Shown one piece after another: positions 1 through 8,926 of a stretch of 64,000 nucleotides of DNA. The position numbers were made by a program, and so were the translations under genes. The stretch is taken from assembly GCF_002104995.1 (NCBI RefSeq), contig NW_024468255.1, forward strand, positions 372,001 through 436,000, in the 5' to 3' direction. Numbering within the stretch: position 1 is the first letter of the stretch; every line of letters begins with the position of its first letter. Source of the stretch: Linderina pennispora. Lineage: Eukaryota; Kickxellomycota; Kickxellomycetes; Kickxellales; Kickxellaceae. The notes under the pieces are model-generated. The model made no database searches and was not told the DNA's origin. It saw only the letters and a program-made list of their open reading frames with translations.

Positions 1-971
1 GCAGCGCTGGCCAGCACGACCGAGGCTGCGATCTTGCGGCGGAACCGCTGAATGGCCGGCTTCTGCTGCAGAGCACGCAGCGCGTCGGGGTTGGCGATCT
101 TGCTGTGGAGCAGGCGGTTGGCACGGAAGTTGTTCCAGCCGTAAAGAGACAGACCGGCATACAGCAAGTAGGCTAGCGTCAAGTGCGATGTCAGGCGGTA
201 CTGGCTCACGCGCGGCACGGCGTCGGACCGCTCGCCCAGCTCCTTCTCGAGGCCCGATGCCACCATGTACCAGCCCATGGCGCCCTGGCCCAGCAGCAGC
301 AGACCCAGACCGCCGATTTTCATGGTGCCCGTGCGCGTCACCATGCCCTTCGACACAAAGTACGCTGCCGGCAGCAGGTACACCACACCAAACAGCCGCC
401 CGATGTTGCGGTGGAACCACTCCATGAAGTAGATCCGCTTGAACTCGTCGAGGCTGATTCCAATGTGCACCTTGTGGTACTCGGGGAACTGCTTGTACTT
501 TTCGAACTCTGACTCCCACTCGGCCTCGCTCGTCGGCAGCGTTGCACCGGTGATCGGCTTCCACTCGACAATCGACAGGCCCGACTCGGTCAGCCGCGTC
601 AGCCCGCCCCACACGATGATTCCAAACACCATCGATGCGCAGAACAGCGACCAGTACCCGACGATCGGCGCATCCACCGTGCGCTTGGCCTCGCCGGAGG
701 TGCTGTAGCTGCGCTTGAACGCATTAGCCGGGATCTGGCGCAGTATACCGCGCACCGCTGCATGGCTCCTGGATGCCTGGAGGAACTGTGCGCGCCCGAC
801 CATCGCCGGTACATGGCTGGGTCTGCTGGTGCTCAGATTCCGTGCGAACTGTGCGCTGATGGCTGTGAACGGCTGGCCAATTTTGCCTGCCAGCATCGGG
901 GCGATCTTGCCTGCCAGTAGCGAGCGCTGCGAGGCGCGTGCGAGACTGGTTGCCAGTGTAAACGAATTCAT
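1..971 (-). CDS. COX15: Heme A synthase COX15 (3' end cut by window edge)
   Basis: Oxidises heme O to heme A in the mitochondrial inner membrane for cytochrome c oxidase. The frame opens with ATG at 971 and runs 323 codons to position 1 without a stop, so the C-terminus lies outside the window. About 100 residues of basic, Ser/Ala-rich presequence come first (with RNLSTSRPS). A first membrane segment follows, then the family signature WGGLTRLTESGLSIVEWKP, then EWFHRNIGRLFG and RLTSHLTLAYLLYAGL, whose histidines match conserved heme ligands of the family. Glycine-rich hydrophobic stretches between these are further membrane spans. No intron is needed. The family is usually about 400-490 residues, so roughly a quarter or more is missing. 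Identification is firm; the exact presequence end is not known. Confidence 0.95.
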   Translation of the reverse strand, partial: MNSFTLATSLARASQRSLLAGKIAPMLAGKIGQPFTAISAQFARNLSTSRPSHVPAMVGRAQFLQASRSHAAVRGILRQIPANAFKRSYSTSGEAKRTVDAPIVGYWSLFCASMVFGIIVWGGLTRLTESGLSIVEWKPITGATLPTSEAEWESEFEKYKQFPEYHKVHIGISLDEFKRIYFMEWFHRNIGRLFGVVYLLPAAYFVSKGMVTRTGTMKIGGLGLLLLGQGAMGWYMVASGLEKELGERSDAVPRVSQYRLTSHLTLAYLLYAGLSLYGWNNFRANRLLHSKIANPDALRALQQKPAIQRFRRKIAASVVLASA

Positions 972-1847
972 GGTTTGGCCTGGGGTACGCTCCGTTGATT
1001 CTGGTCTGAATGCCTCTGAATTCTTTTGCGAGGAAATATAGCAGATAAAGAATAAGGCTGTTCGGGAGGATAATTCACAAAGAGGAAAAAGCCTGGTGGT
1101 GCGCTTCGCCAGAGCGATGAGATTTCTAGCTCTGCTGTGGGCTGGAGGTCAATTTTTTTATCGGCCGCCATTGGCGTAATACAGTGCTGCCGCAAAACCC
1201 GAGATGGTCCCACTTTTTCCCGACCAGTCCGATCCCAGATAAACAGTGGTCTCTGAATGTGTAGTGATCACACTAGTCACCCAAGGCCAATGCTTATGTG
1301 ACCCAGCCGATCACAGATGATGATGCCGATTCATCACCCCAGGCTAGGTCGTAAGAGTTACAGTCATAAAACAGACACCAGACCACTCCAAGAGTGGCCC
1401 GGAGAGGAATCATCTCTTCTTGTTTAATAATACCAGTTGTCACTATTAATTAGATAGTGTCTGGACGAATAGACGAAGCTCATGGCCCTTAAATAGGATC
1501 GCGACAAATGGTCTCCGCCACATTAGCATCAGGCGCTGACCATGTAGATAGTGATTGCGAGCATGCACTCTATGGATTTCTCTTCGCAGCCGCGTATTTG
1601 CAAAGTAGAGCATGTGCATTTGATCTTTTGTTTTAAGGCGACGGACCCACTGACATGCCTGCTGGTGTCCCTTCATGCATCACGTATTGAACATCGCATA
1701 TGCGAGGCAATAAAACCCAAGTAAATATTCCAATGTACGCATCGTCATACGTCAGTACACGCAGGTGCAGCAACAGCGGAGAGCAGCAGCATAACCCGGC
1801 TGACTTATTGATAACTATATGCAAGCAAATATAGAAATTACCAACAC
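972..1847. other. Intergenic, COX15 upstream / FKBP downstream
   Basis: 876 bases between the COX15 start and the 3' end of the FKBP gene. Both genes read leftward, so this must hold the COX15 promoter. Only short frames without family features are present. A GTGATCAC palindrome lies near 1266. I see no RNA gene or repeat. Confidence 0.5.
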
Positions 1848-2501
1848 TTAGTCGACGTTGACGAGCTCGACATCGAAGACCAGGGTGGCATGGGGCGGGA
1901 TGCCAGCCGCTTCATGGCCGTGCCTGCCGTACGCCCACTCCGACTCGATCGTCAGCCGTGCCTTCTCGCCCGCAACCATCGTCATCAGCGCCTCGTCCCA
2001 GCCACGGATGACCTGGCCAGTGCCGACCTTGAAGACCAGTGGTGCCATGGGCTTCCTCCCCTTAGTCTTCAGGTTCGTGTCAAACACAGTGCCGTCCTCC
2101 AGCATTCCGGTATAGTAGACGCTGACACGATCGCCCTTGCTGGGCATGCGCTGGCCGGTGCCGCGCTTCGTGGTCTTCTTGACATACTTGGGAGTCTCCG
2201 ACTCGTGCTGTTGCTCAGGCGCAGCAGATTTTTCGGCAGCAACCTTGGCGTGCTTGACCTCGGAGGCTGAGACTTCGTCGGCGGCGCGGAACTGCTTCGT
2301 GGCGAACAGCTCGTTGTAGGCGGTAATCAGCGCAGGCTTCTTGGCGGTTTTGGCCACGTTCGCCAGCTTGCCGTTCAGCTTGTGCGACAGCAGGAAGGCG
2401 TTGGAGGCAGACTCTTGCAGGTACGAGATCAGGTCCTTCTTGGACACATCGTCGCTAGCGAGCTCGGCGGCGGTCCACTTGGGCGATAGTTCTGCGGCCA
2501 T
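1848..2501 (-). CDS. FKBP25-type peptidyl-prolyl isomerase
   Basis: Predicted 217-aa FKBP. The start at 2501 (MAAELSPKW) is chosen over an in-frame codon 17 residues upstream because it matches the N-terminus of animal FKBP25/FKBP3. Residues 1-75 resemble the FKBP25 basic helical-bundle domain (KKDLISYLQE, LANVAKTAKK, TAYNELFATKQF). A charged linker with KKTTKRGTGQR follows. Residues about 115-217 are the FKBP fold, with YYTGMLEDGTVFDTN, FKVGTGQVIRGWDEAL, EWAYG and a C-terminal VFDVELVNVD. FKBP25 in animals is a nuclear protein that binds nucleic acid and pre-ribosomes; a nuclear role here is inference. The gene is intronless. It is divergent from the membrane-protein gene at 3418, with a 0.9-kb gap between them. 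Confidence 0.9.
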   Translation of the reverse strand: MAAELSPKWTAAELASDDVSKKDLISYLQESASNAFLLSHKLNGKLANVAKTAKKPALITAYNELFATKQFRAADEVSASEVKHAKVAAEKSAAPEQQHESETPKYVKKTTKRGTGQRMPSKGDRVSVYYTGMLEDGTVFDTNLKTKGRKPMAPLVFKVGTGQVIRGWDEALMTMVAGEKARLTIESEWAYGRHGHEAAGIPPHATLVFDVELVNVD

Positions 2502-3417
2502 TTTGTGTAGATGATCTGAGGGAAGAAGGTTGGGAGAGGCTAGGCGTGCCAAAGAAAAGCTGCTCGAAGAAAAGAAACTCTTTGGATGATCAGTTCTTTT
2601 GCACTCTTTCGCTTTTGGGGGATACGTCTGCCCATCAGCTCACCAGGACAGTTTTGGGGGCTAGGTCTAGGACGCCAGAGTATGCTGTTTAAAAGATATG
2701 TTAATAAGACGAGAGGCGTGTGCACTAAAGGTTTTGCCCCAGGTCAAACGACTGAACCACAGCACCGCTTGACGCGATATGTCGCATGTCGGAAGTCTGC
2801 CGGCAAGCCAATGTGACTGGCATGCGATCTACTACTCTGACCCCCTTTTGCAGCCAGGGATTCATGTTGTCTGTGACTTGCAGGTAACTGTCTTTCACAC
2901 CAAAGGAATGCGCCATTTATAAGCAGCCTGATCAGAAGTGGGGCAGTCTCAAGGCAATAGAACGCTGCCTATGACTGATTGGCAATGCCGTGCCAGAGGG
3001 ACACTGCACTGGAGCGATCGGCCAGCTAAAGAATAAAAAAGCTGCAGCAATACGCCTGGGTGATGGGGTGTACAGCAGCAGACGGTCCAAAACAGCCGGG
3101 GCGAGCAATCGGGGAAACAGATCGGCAGGAGAAGCAAGAATAGTTTCTCTTCGTCCCCTTTCGCCACCATTTGTTCCAAGTCAGGTGAAGACGAGGGGGG
3201 GAGGAAGAAATTAAAGAGGCCATTTGCGAACAGGAGGGCAAAGGCGAAGCCCAGCAACTAAAAAACAATAAATAGCATGTGCCGCCGCTGGCTACGTGCC
3301 GATCGGCAACTTCCTAACATCCACAGCAGACTTTTCCAGCAACCTGCCTGGGCCCTCTTTCCTTTTGTTCTTCTCAGTACTTCAGCTATTTCTTATCACA
3401 CCTAATATTTATTCCAC
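2502..3417. other. Divergent intergenic region
   Basis: 916 bases between two divergent genes, so promoters for both are expected. Pyrimidine-rich stretches precede the rightward gene (TTTCCTTTTGTTCTTCTC near 3358). Short frames here show no domain or coding bias. Nothing else seen. Confidence 0.5.
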
Positions 3418-4251
3418 ATGGGTATTGAGACAGAGCCAACGGCCGCGTACAACCGGGCGCACCGGGCGCTGCGCCTGCACACATTCGACCATACGCGGGT
3501 CGCCGGGTCGCGCATCGGCGGGCTATGGTTCCTCCTGGCGGTGCGTGCACTGATGTTTTCGTACGCCCTGTTCGTGTGGGTGTTTTCGCTGGTGCGCGAT
3601 GCGCGGGCAGGCACAGGCAATGTGCATTTTGCGTACTTTACGAATCTGTGCTACACCGGGCTGGTGGCATATCTGGCAGCATCCCTGTACCATACGGTGC
3701 GGGCGATCCGGCAGCGCTCGACCGCGTCGTTCTCAGACATGTGGCCGGTATTTCAGCTGATGCACTGGCTGCTGTATGGGTCGGTGGCGGTGTTTTCGGT
3801 GATCGTGACGGGCGTGTACTGGAGCATGCTGTATCCGTCAGCGCACAACATGAGCGGTAGGGATACGTGGATTAATGCGTCTGTGCACGCAATGAATACG
3901 GGGTTCTTTGTGGTGGAGGCTGTGGTGGGCGGGATGGTGCTGACGAGCCACTGGTCGCACCCGTGCGTGCTGGTAGCGGTCGGGTTCATGTATGTCATGC
4001 TGGCATACGTTAATGAGGCAGTTAACGGGTTCTTTACGTATGATTTCCTCAACTACAAGGAAAAGAAGGGTGTGGAGGCGGCATATATTTTTGGACTGCT
4101 GGCGGCCCTGTTCATCATCTACTATGTTGTCTGGGCGCTCCAGCGGCTGCTCGATCGGATGCTGCCGGTGAAGAGCCACTGCGCGCAGGCTGGGAATGAC
4201 TCTGAGTACCAGCAGGTCGAGTGCTCGTCGCCGCCCATGGAGCGTGTCTAG
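3418..4251 (+). CDS. AIG1/FAR-17a-like multi-pass membrane protein
   Basis: 277 aa with six to seven hydrophobic segments, at about residues 35-58, 72-95, 110-140, 152-175, 182-205 and 222-245. Two conserved positions of the AIG1/ADTRP family are visible: a threonine in YFTNLCY (T75) and a histidine in NASVHAMN (H157). In animal AIG1 and ADTRP this Thr/His pair hydrolyses fatty-acid esters of hydroxy fatty acids. The VYWSMLYP and SVHAMNTGFFVVE segments also recall the related rolling-stone proteins. The N-terminus is hydrophilic without a signal peptide, and the C-terminus is a short cytosolic-type tail. Lipid hydrolase activity is inferred from the two residues only; membrane topology and family membership are better supported. 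Intronless. Confidence 0.72.
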   Translation: MGIETEPTAAYNRAHRALRLHTFDHTRVAGSRIGGLWFLLAVRALMFSYALFVWVFSLVRDARAGTGNVHFAYFTNLCYTGLVAYLAASLYHTVRAIRQRSTASFSDMWPVFQLMHWLLYGSVAVFSVIVTGVYWSMLYPSAHNMSGRDTWINASVHAMNTGFFVVEAVVGGMVLTSHWSHPCVLVAVGFMYVMLAYVNEAVNGFFTYDFLNYKEKKGVEAAYIFGLLAALFIIYYVVWALQRLLDRMLPVKSHCAQAGNDSEYQQVECSSPPMERV

Positions 4252-4306
4252 CAAGTTTTTATAAAAAGAAAAACATTTATTACATATGTGTTATGCTCTA
4301 CATGGC

Positions 4307-4879
4307 TCACACTTTGACACCAGCGGGAATGGCCAGCAGCGCCGCATGCCTGCCCTCCTCGGCCAGCACATTGAAGGTGTTGCTGGCAAACTTTGTATTG
4401 GCCATCTCGACACTGATCCCAATGCTGGTCAGGTACTCGCGCGCCTCCTTGTTAACCGGCCATGTCTCAGCACCACCGCCCACGACCAGCATCTCGGGCT
4501 TAGGCGTCACCACATCGAGAATCCGCAAGGCATCGGGGGTAAGCTCGCTGAAGGGATGCACTGTGGTGCCGTTTTTCGTCTGTGGCGGCGCAATCTTCAG
4601 CTTAAAGGCCTCATTGTTGACTATCAGCAGTGGGCCGTAGACAGTGTGGCCAGAGCTCAGCTTGAAGCCGGTGGGCAGGATCTTGGAGATGCGCAGGGTT
4701 TTGTCGTCGACCAGGAAGAGGTTGGCCACGCCAGCGTCCAGCTGCGGCGCTTTCATGTCGTACTGGAAATGGCTGTCGTTGGCGGGCCGCTTGGGGGCCG
4801 ACGGTGCTGGTGTGGTGGTGAGGGAGCGGGCGGCCGATATCCGCCGGGCGGCTGTGCGTGCGACCAGCTGTCTGAACAT
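4307..4879 (-). CDS. NDUFAF3: Mitochondrial complex I assembly factor NDUFAF3-like (DUF498/AAMDC fold)
   Basis: 190 aa from the ATG at 4879, which begins a typical presequence (MFRQLVARTAARRISAARS); an upstream in-frame ATG would add 20 residues and bury it. After the presequence the DUF498 fold is recognisable: FQYDMKAPQLDAG, then GPLLIVNNEAFKLKIAPP, LRILDVVTPKPEMLVVGGG, EYLTSIGISVEMANT and SNTFNVLAEEGRHAAL. In animals NDUFAF3 works with NDUFAF4 in early assembly of respiratory complex I. If function is conserved, this organism should have complex I. Intronless. It is divergent from the neuroguidin gene at 5117 with 237 bases between starts, suggesting a shared promoter region. Confidence 0.88.
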   Translation of the reverse strand: MFRQLVARTAARRISAARSLTTTPAPSAPKRPANDSHFQYDMKAPQLDAGVANLFLVDDKTLRISKILPTGFKLSSGHTVYGPLLIVNNEAFKLKIAPPQTKNGTTVHPFSELTPDALRILDVVTPKPEMLVVGGGAETWPVNKEAREYLTSIGISVEMANTKFASNTFNVLAEEGRHAALLAIPAGVKV

Positions 4880-5116
4880 TATTGCTTGTGAATGCTGAGG
4901 AGCTGGAAAAATAGAGAGGTTTCTAGGTTGGCGAGGCAACGCTAGAGTTCACTATCTCGGCAGCCAGACTATGTCCTGATCACTGCCTGGATCTGATTTC
5001 TGATCAGTGCCAAGTTTTTCGTTTTTTTTTTTGAAGCATGCCTGTAGCGTGCACAGGCTTGTTGCTCTCCTCAGTTTTCAGCATTTCGCATACACACCAT
5101 TCACACAACCTGGAAA

Positions 5117-6205
5117 ATGCCGCAGACAGACATTGACGAGCAGGTCAAGGTACGGTTGACAACGATGACGACCAACGCAGACCAGGTGCGGGAGCTGGTT
5201 GACAAGCTCAAGGAGCGCGTGGAGTCGGGAGAGCTTGCGACTGGCAACGGGATCAGCTTCCTTGAAGTGAAACACCACACGCTCCTCTCATACATCAGTG
5301 GGTTGGCGCAGTTCTCGCTGATGAAGCTGCACGGCCAGCAGATCAACGGACACAAGGTCGTGCGAGATCTGGTGGAGGACCGCACGGTTCTGGAGAAGAT
5401 GAAGCCGCTGGAGCAGCGGCTCAAGTACCAGATCGACAAACTTCTGCGTAACGCCGTGGTGGGTGGGCGCGAGACAAAGCCATCTCTGGCGACCACGGAC
5501 GACCCGGAGGCGCAGCACGTGGACGACAGCGCCAAGATCGCCAAGATGCTGCAAGACGACGCACTGGCGGACCCGACGGCATTCAAGCCGAACCCCGAAG
5601 GGCTGGTTGTGGATGCTGGGGAGGCCGTGGAGGCCACAGACGGCGTGTATCGGGCGCCCAAGCAGGTGCCGGTTCACTACGAGGAGGAGGGCAATCTGGC
5701 GGCGAAGCGCGAGCGCGCCGAGCAGCGCATGATGGAGAGGGCTGCGCGGTCGCGGCTGGTGCGGGATCTGATGAGCGAATACGACGACCGCCCCGAGATG
5801 GCCACGGCGTCGGGCAATGCGTCGGTGGGCGTGCGCGATGTGCGGCTGGAGCAGCTGGCCGAGGAGCGCAAGCAGTACGAGGAAGACAACTTTACCCGAC
5901 TCAGCGTCTCCAAGAAGGACAAGAAGGGACTCAGGGCCGCGTTTGCTGACCTGGACGACGAGTTTGCGCATCTCAACGACTTTGCCGGTATGGAGTCGCT
6001 GACGAAGACGGCCCGGGAGGGAAGCGCCAAGGCAGCGATTCTGGAGCGGCTCAAGCGCAAGCGTGATAACGAGAGCATGGCGGAGAAGCAGAGGCGGCGG
6101 CGGAGGGGTGCTGCGAGCGATGAGGAGGAGGAGAACGAGATGCAGGACAGGACCAAGTTCCAGAAGGCCAAGCGCAGACTTAACCGCAAGCAGCGCAGAA
6201 ACTAG
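5117..6205 (+). CDS. LCP5: Neuroguidin/Lcp5-type SSU processome protein
   Basis: 362 aa of the Sas10/Utp3/C1D family. The N-terminal domain (residues about 15-120) has LVDKLKERV, GISFLEVKHHTLLSYISGL, the RTVLEKMKPLEQRLKYQIDK core and LRNAVVG, matching neuroguidin and yeast Lcp5. These act in the U3-containing small-subunit processome in the nucleolus. The middle carries a YRAPKQVPVHYEEE segment typical of neuroguidin. The C-terminus is highly charged and ends in a basic run (KRRLNRKQRRN) suitable as a nuclear/nucleolar signal. Intronless. It converges with the methyltransferase gene; only 22 bases separate the two stop codons. Confidence 0.9.
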   Translation: MPQTDIDEQVKVRLTTMTTNADQVRELVDKLKERVESGELATGNGISFLEVKHHTLLSYISGLAQFSLMKLHGQQINGHKVVRDLVEDRTVLEKMKPLEQRLKYQIDKLLRNAVVGGRETKPSLATTDDPEAQHVDDSAKIAKMLQDDALADPTAFKPNPEGLVVDAGEAVEATDGVYRAPKQVPVHYEEEGNLAAKRERAEQRMMERAARSRLVRDLMSEYDDRPEMATASGNASVGVRDVRLEQLAEERKQYEEDNFTRLSVSKKDKKGLRAAFADLDDEFAHLNDFAGMESLTKTAREGSAKAAILERLKRKRDNESMAEKQRRRRRGAASDEEEENEMQDRTKFQKAKRRLNRKQRRN

Positions 6206-6227
6206 GATTTTTAGCATTGCTTTTTTT

Positions 6228-7370
6228 TCAAATATCCAAAGGCACGATTTCTTGCTCCAGACACTCGTTGCTGGGGGTGGGCGGCTTCTGGATGCGCGCA
6301 ATGAACATACCCGACGTATTGGACACCAGCGGGTCCAGCCGGACGGCATGGTGCATGCGATCAAATAGCCGACGGATTCGGTCATCATCGAACGCGTGCG
6401 GGCTCCAGATCGGCGACACGGCAATGGAGCTGAGGGCCGGAATGGGCAGCAGGACGGCGTCCGAATGGCGGCTCAGGAACCCACCCACCACGGCCTCGTT
6501 CTGGCGCCGCGACAAACTGCATGTGCTATACACCAGTGAGCCGCCGGGCCTGAGCAGCCGCCAGGCGTTCTCCAGCAACTGCGACTGCAGCAGCGGCACA
6601 TGGTCTGCGTCGTTAGTGACCTGATCAGCCAGCCGCTCAAACCCCCAGTGCTGGTACTTTGCCACATGCACCAGCGACCCGTCATGTGTGCATTCAGCAT
6701 CCACCAGCACGCGATCATACAGCTCTGTGCCCGAGCCTGCAAACCCCGCCGCCAGCATCTTCGAGGCAAACCACGGCCTGGCTCCGCCACTTTGGCGCCC
6801 GGCCTCCTTTACTGTCTGCGGATCGTCCCAGCCGAGCCTCGGCGCATACTCATCAAAACTAGTCCCGTCACTGACAAACAGGCGGATGCGGATTTTATCA
6901 TCACCCGCATGTTTTTTGACCAGGCTGCGGCAAATGGCCATGCGGTGCTCGGCAATGTCGACGCCGGTTACCGAGCCCTTCCCTTGCAGGTGCTCGGCCA
7001 GCAACAGGAGCTTGGCACCCGGCGCGCAGCACAGGTCCAGGACATTGTCCCCAGGTCTAACCTCCAGTGCCAGGGCTGCAATGCCCGAGCTCACGTCCAT
7101 ACCGGTGATTGCCCCGCGTGCATAGGCTCGCAGTTGCTTTAGCTTCACCGACGAGTCGGAGATCAAGAGGAAGCCGGGGAGACCCGGGATCGCATGGACT
7201 GGACAGTGGGCGTCGGCAGCGAGCTCGGCGATCAGCTGGTCGGGCGACGCATCGGCGGGGCGGATGATGCGGACATACCGTGGCAGGGACGGGGTTTTTG
7301 CGTAGATCGCCGGGTCGATGTGGTTGTCCTGAAGGAACTGCAGGAACGGGGCAGGGAACGATAGTGTCAT
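6228..7370 (-). CDS. NSUN (NOL1/NOP2/Sun) family RNA cytosine-5 methyltransferase
   Basis: 380 aa. The SAM-binding motif I is clear (VLDLCCAPGAKLLLLAE, about residues 115-132), followed by TGVDIAEHRMAICR. Motif IV reads VLVDAECTHDGS, giving one of the two family cysteines, and motif VI reads YSTCSLSRRQNE, giving the catalytic Thr-Cys pair. The target (tRNA, cytosolic or mitochondrial rRNA) cannot be read from this sequence. No mitochondrial presequence is evident; an N-terminal segment of about 100 residues (VRIIRPADASPDQL onward) may be the usual RNA-binding portion. Intronless. It diverges from the Sel1-repeat gene with 183 bases between starts. Confidence 0.85.
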   Translation of the reverse strand: MTLSFPAPFLQFLQDNHIDPAIYAKTPSLPRYVRIIRPADASPDQLIAELAADAHCPVHAIPGLPGFLLISDSSVKLKQLRAYARGAITGMDVSSGIAALALEVRPGDNVLDLCCAPGAKLLLLAEHLQGKGSVTGVDIAEHRMAICRSLVKKHAGDDKIRIRLFVSDGTSFDEYAPRLGWDDPQTVKEAGRQSGGARPWFASKMLAAGFAGSGTELYDRVLVDAECTHDGSLVHVAKYQHWGFERLADQVTNDADHVPLLQSQLLENAWRLLRPGGSLVYSTCSLSRRQNEAVVGGFLSRHSDAVLLPIPALSSIAVSPIWSPHAFDDDRIRRLFDRMHHAVRLDPLVSNTSGMFIARIQKPPTPSNECLEQEIVPLDI

Positions 7371-7553
7371 GATGGAAAAATATAGGAAATATGTGCAAAT
7401 AATATGTGCAGGTATTTGGTGAGTTCATCCCGGCAAGGGCGAGCCATGCGAGTCCCGTGATAGAGGAGTTCGGTTATGGCGAACATGCAACGACCGGTTT
7501 TTGATCTCTTATCACTGAACTCTTCCAAATTCAAGTATTTTGTAAACAGCATA

Positions 7554-8669
7554 ATGTATGCGCACAGGGCAATTCAGCGCATTGCACAGCAGACCCCACG
7601 GGCCCTACTGTTCAGCACCAGCAGCGCGCAGGCGCCGCAGACAGTCGAGATCCAGAAGCGGGCGTTCCCCAAGTTCAGCATAACGGCGTCGGGGCTATCG
7701 AGCCTGATCCCGCGCTCACAGCAACTGGCAAAGGCACTCACCCTGGGCAAGTTCACAGTGACGCAGCCCGAGCTGACCCGGCTGGCATCGCAGTTCCTGG
7801 CGGCGAACGAACATGCGAGCATGGAGGAGTGGCGTACGCAGGCACTGGGGGTGTTCCACGGCGACGTGCGGGAGATCACCCGCGCTGCCAGCCTATTTGC
7901 GAAGCTGTCGCCAAACAAGTCCCTGTCGTATGCGCTGTACAAGGTCGCAGCCGAAGAGGGCCATGCGAATGCCGCCTACCACTACGCGGTTCTGCTGGGC
8001 ACCGGGGAAATGCGCATGGAGGGTGGGCGCGGCGTGGGCGGGCAGATTATCAAGGATTTGGCCAAGATCGGACATCCGCCCGGCCTGATGCTTCTGGCCG
8101 AGACGCGGCTGGCCCGCAACGACGCTGCAGGCGCATATGCAATGCTGGAGCAAGCAGCCAAAGGGGGTGTGGCGGCGGCAGCGTTCCAGCTCGGCAAACT
8201 GATGCGTGACGGACGGGTGGGCGAGCCGGACCAGGCCAGAGGGTGGTTTGAGGAGGCCGCGCGGCTCGGCTCGCCAGAGGGCCTGTTTATGGCGGGCACA
8301 GTGTTGGCGGGTGAAGAAAAGTTTGGCGAGGCATTGGATTACTTTGAGCGCGCGGCGGCACTGGGCAATGTCGAGGCGCAGTACAATGTTGGGCTGTACT
8401 ATCTGCAGGGCACTGGATGCGAGAAGAACCCTGAGCTGGCGGTCGAGTACTGGACCATGGCGGCTGCCGAGCGGTTCCCGGTGGCCATGCTGAATCTGGC
8501 TAAGCTGCTGATGGAGGGCAAGGAGGTAGCGCGCGACCGCCGGCGCGCTAGGCGTCTGTTGGAGGCAGCCGTGGAGGCGTCAGACAAGGACGGGTTTATC
8601 AAGGATCAGGCGCTGGCGCTGATGGAGCGGATGGGCAAGGGGAGCGATTCGCGGTGCAATGTAATGTAA
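7554..8669 (+). CDS. Sel1-repeat protein, probably mitochondrial
   Basis: 371 aa from the ATG at 7554, which begins a presequence-like stretch (MYAHRAIQRIAQQ, then FSTSSAQAP). A start 78 bases upstream is possible but would give an atypical N-terminus. From about residue 120 the protein is a run of Sel1-like helical repeats with the usual A-x-x-x-A-A and G-x-x-Y spacing, for example YKVAAEEGHANAAYHYAVLL, WFEEAARLGSPEGLFMAG, YFERAAALGNVEAQYNVGL and YWTMAAAERFPVAMLNLAKL. Such repeats are protein-binding scaffolds. The last four residues are CNVM, a CaaX-like sequence. No specific orthologue is assigned. Intronless. Confidence 0.75.
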   Translation: MYAHRAIQRIAQQTPRALLFSTSSAQAPQTVEIQKRAFPKFSITASGLSSLIPRSQQLAKALTLGKFTVTQPELTRLASQFLAANEHASMEEWRTQALGVFHGDVREITRAASLFAKLSPNKSLSYALYKVAAEEGHANAAYHYAVLLGTGEMRMEGGRGVGGQIIKDLAKIGHPPGLMLLAETRLARNDAAGAYAMLEQAAKGGVAAAAFQLGKLMRDGRVGEPDQARGWFEEAARLGSPEGLFMAGTVLAGEEKFGEALDYFERAAALGNVEAQYNVGLYYLQGTGCEKNPELAVEYWTMAAAERFPVAMLNLAKLLMEGKEVARDRRRARRLLEAAVEASDKDGFIKDQALALMERMGKGSDSRCNVM

Positions 8670-8926
8670 ATTTATATACGGGGGATTGGGACGGCGCGTG
8701 GCGGTGTGGTCAAGCAATGAAAAATGATGGAGATTATTGGGATGTGGTCAATGGCCAGCGGGATGGGGGGACAATATACGGGAGGGTAGGTGGGCGAATA
8801 TACAGGGGTGGCCAGAGATGAAGGAGGAGCCGTGAAATAGACCCTTCATACCCTCCTAGCCCTCTGGACGTGCTCTTTTCCGACTGCAGTCCTAAACTCT
8901 ATTTTCCTCCTGTTCGCAACATAGAC

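Noticed and set aside
5288-6424. Minus-strand frame of 378 codons opposite the neuroguidin gene
   Set aside because: Antisense shadow with no family features, overlapping the real convergent methyltransferase gene end.
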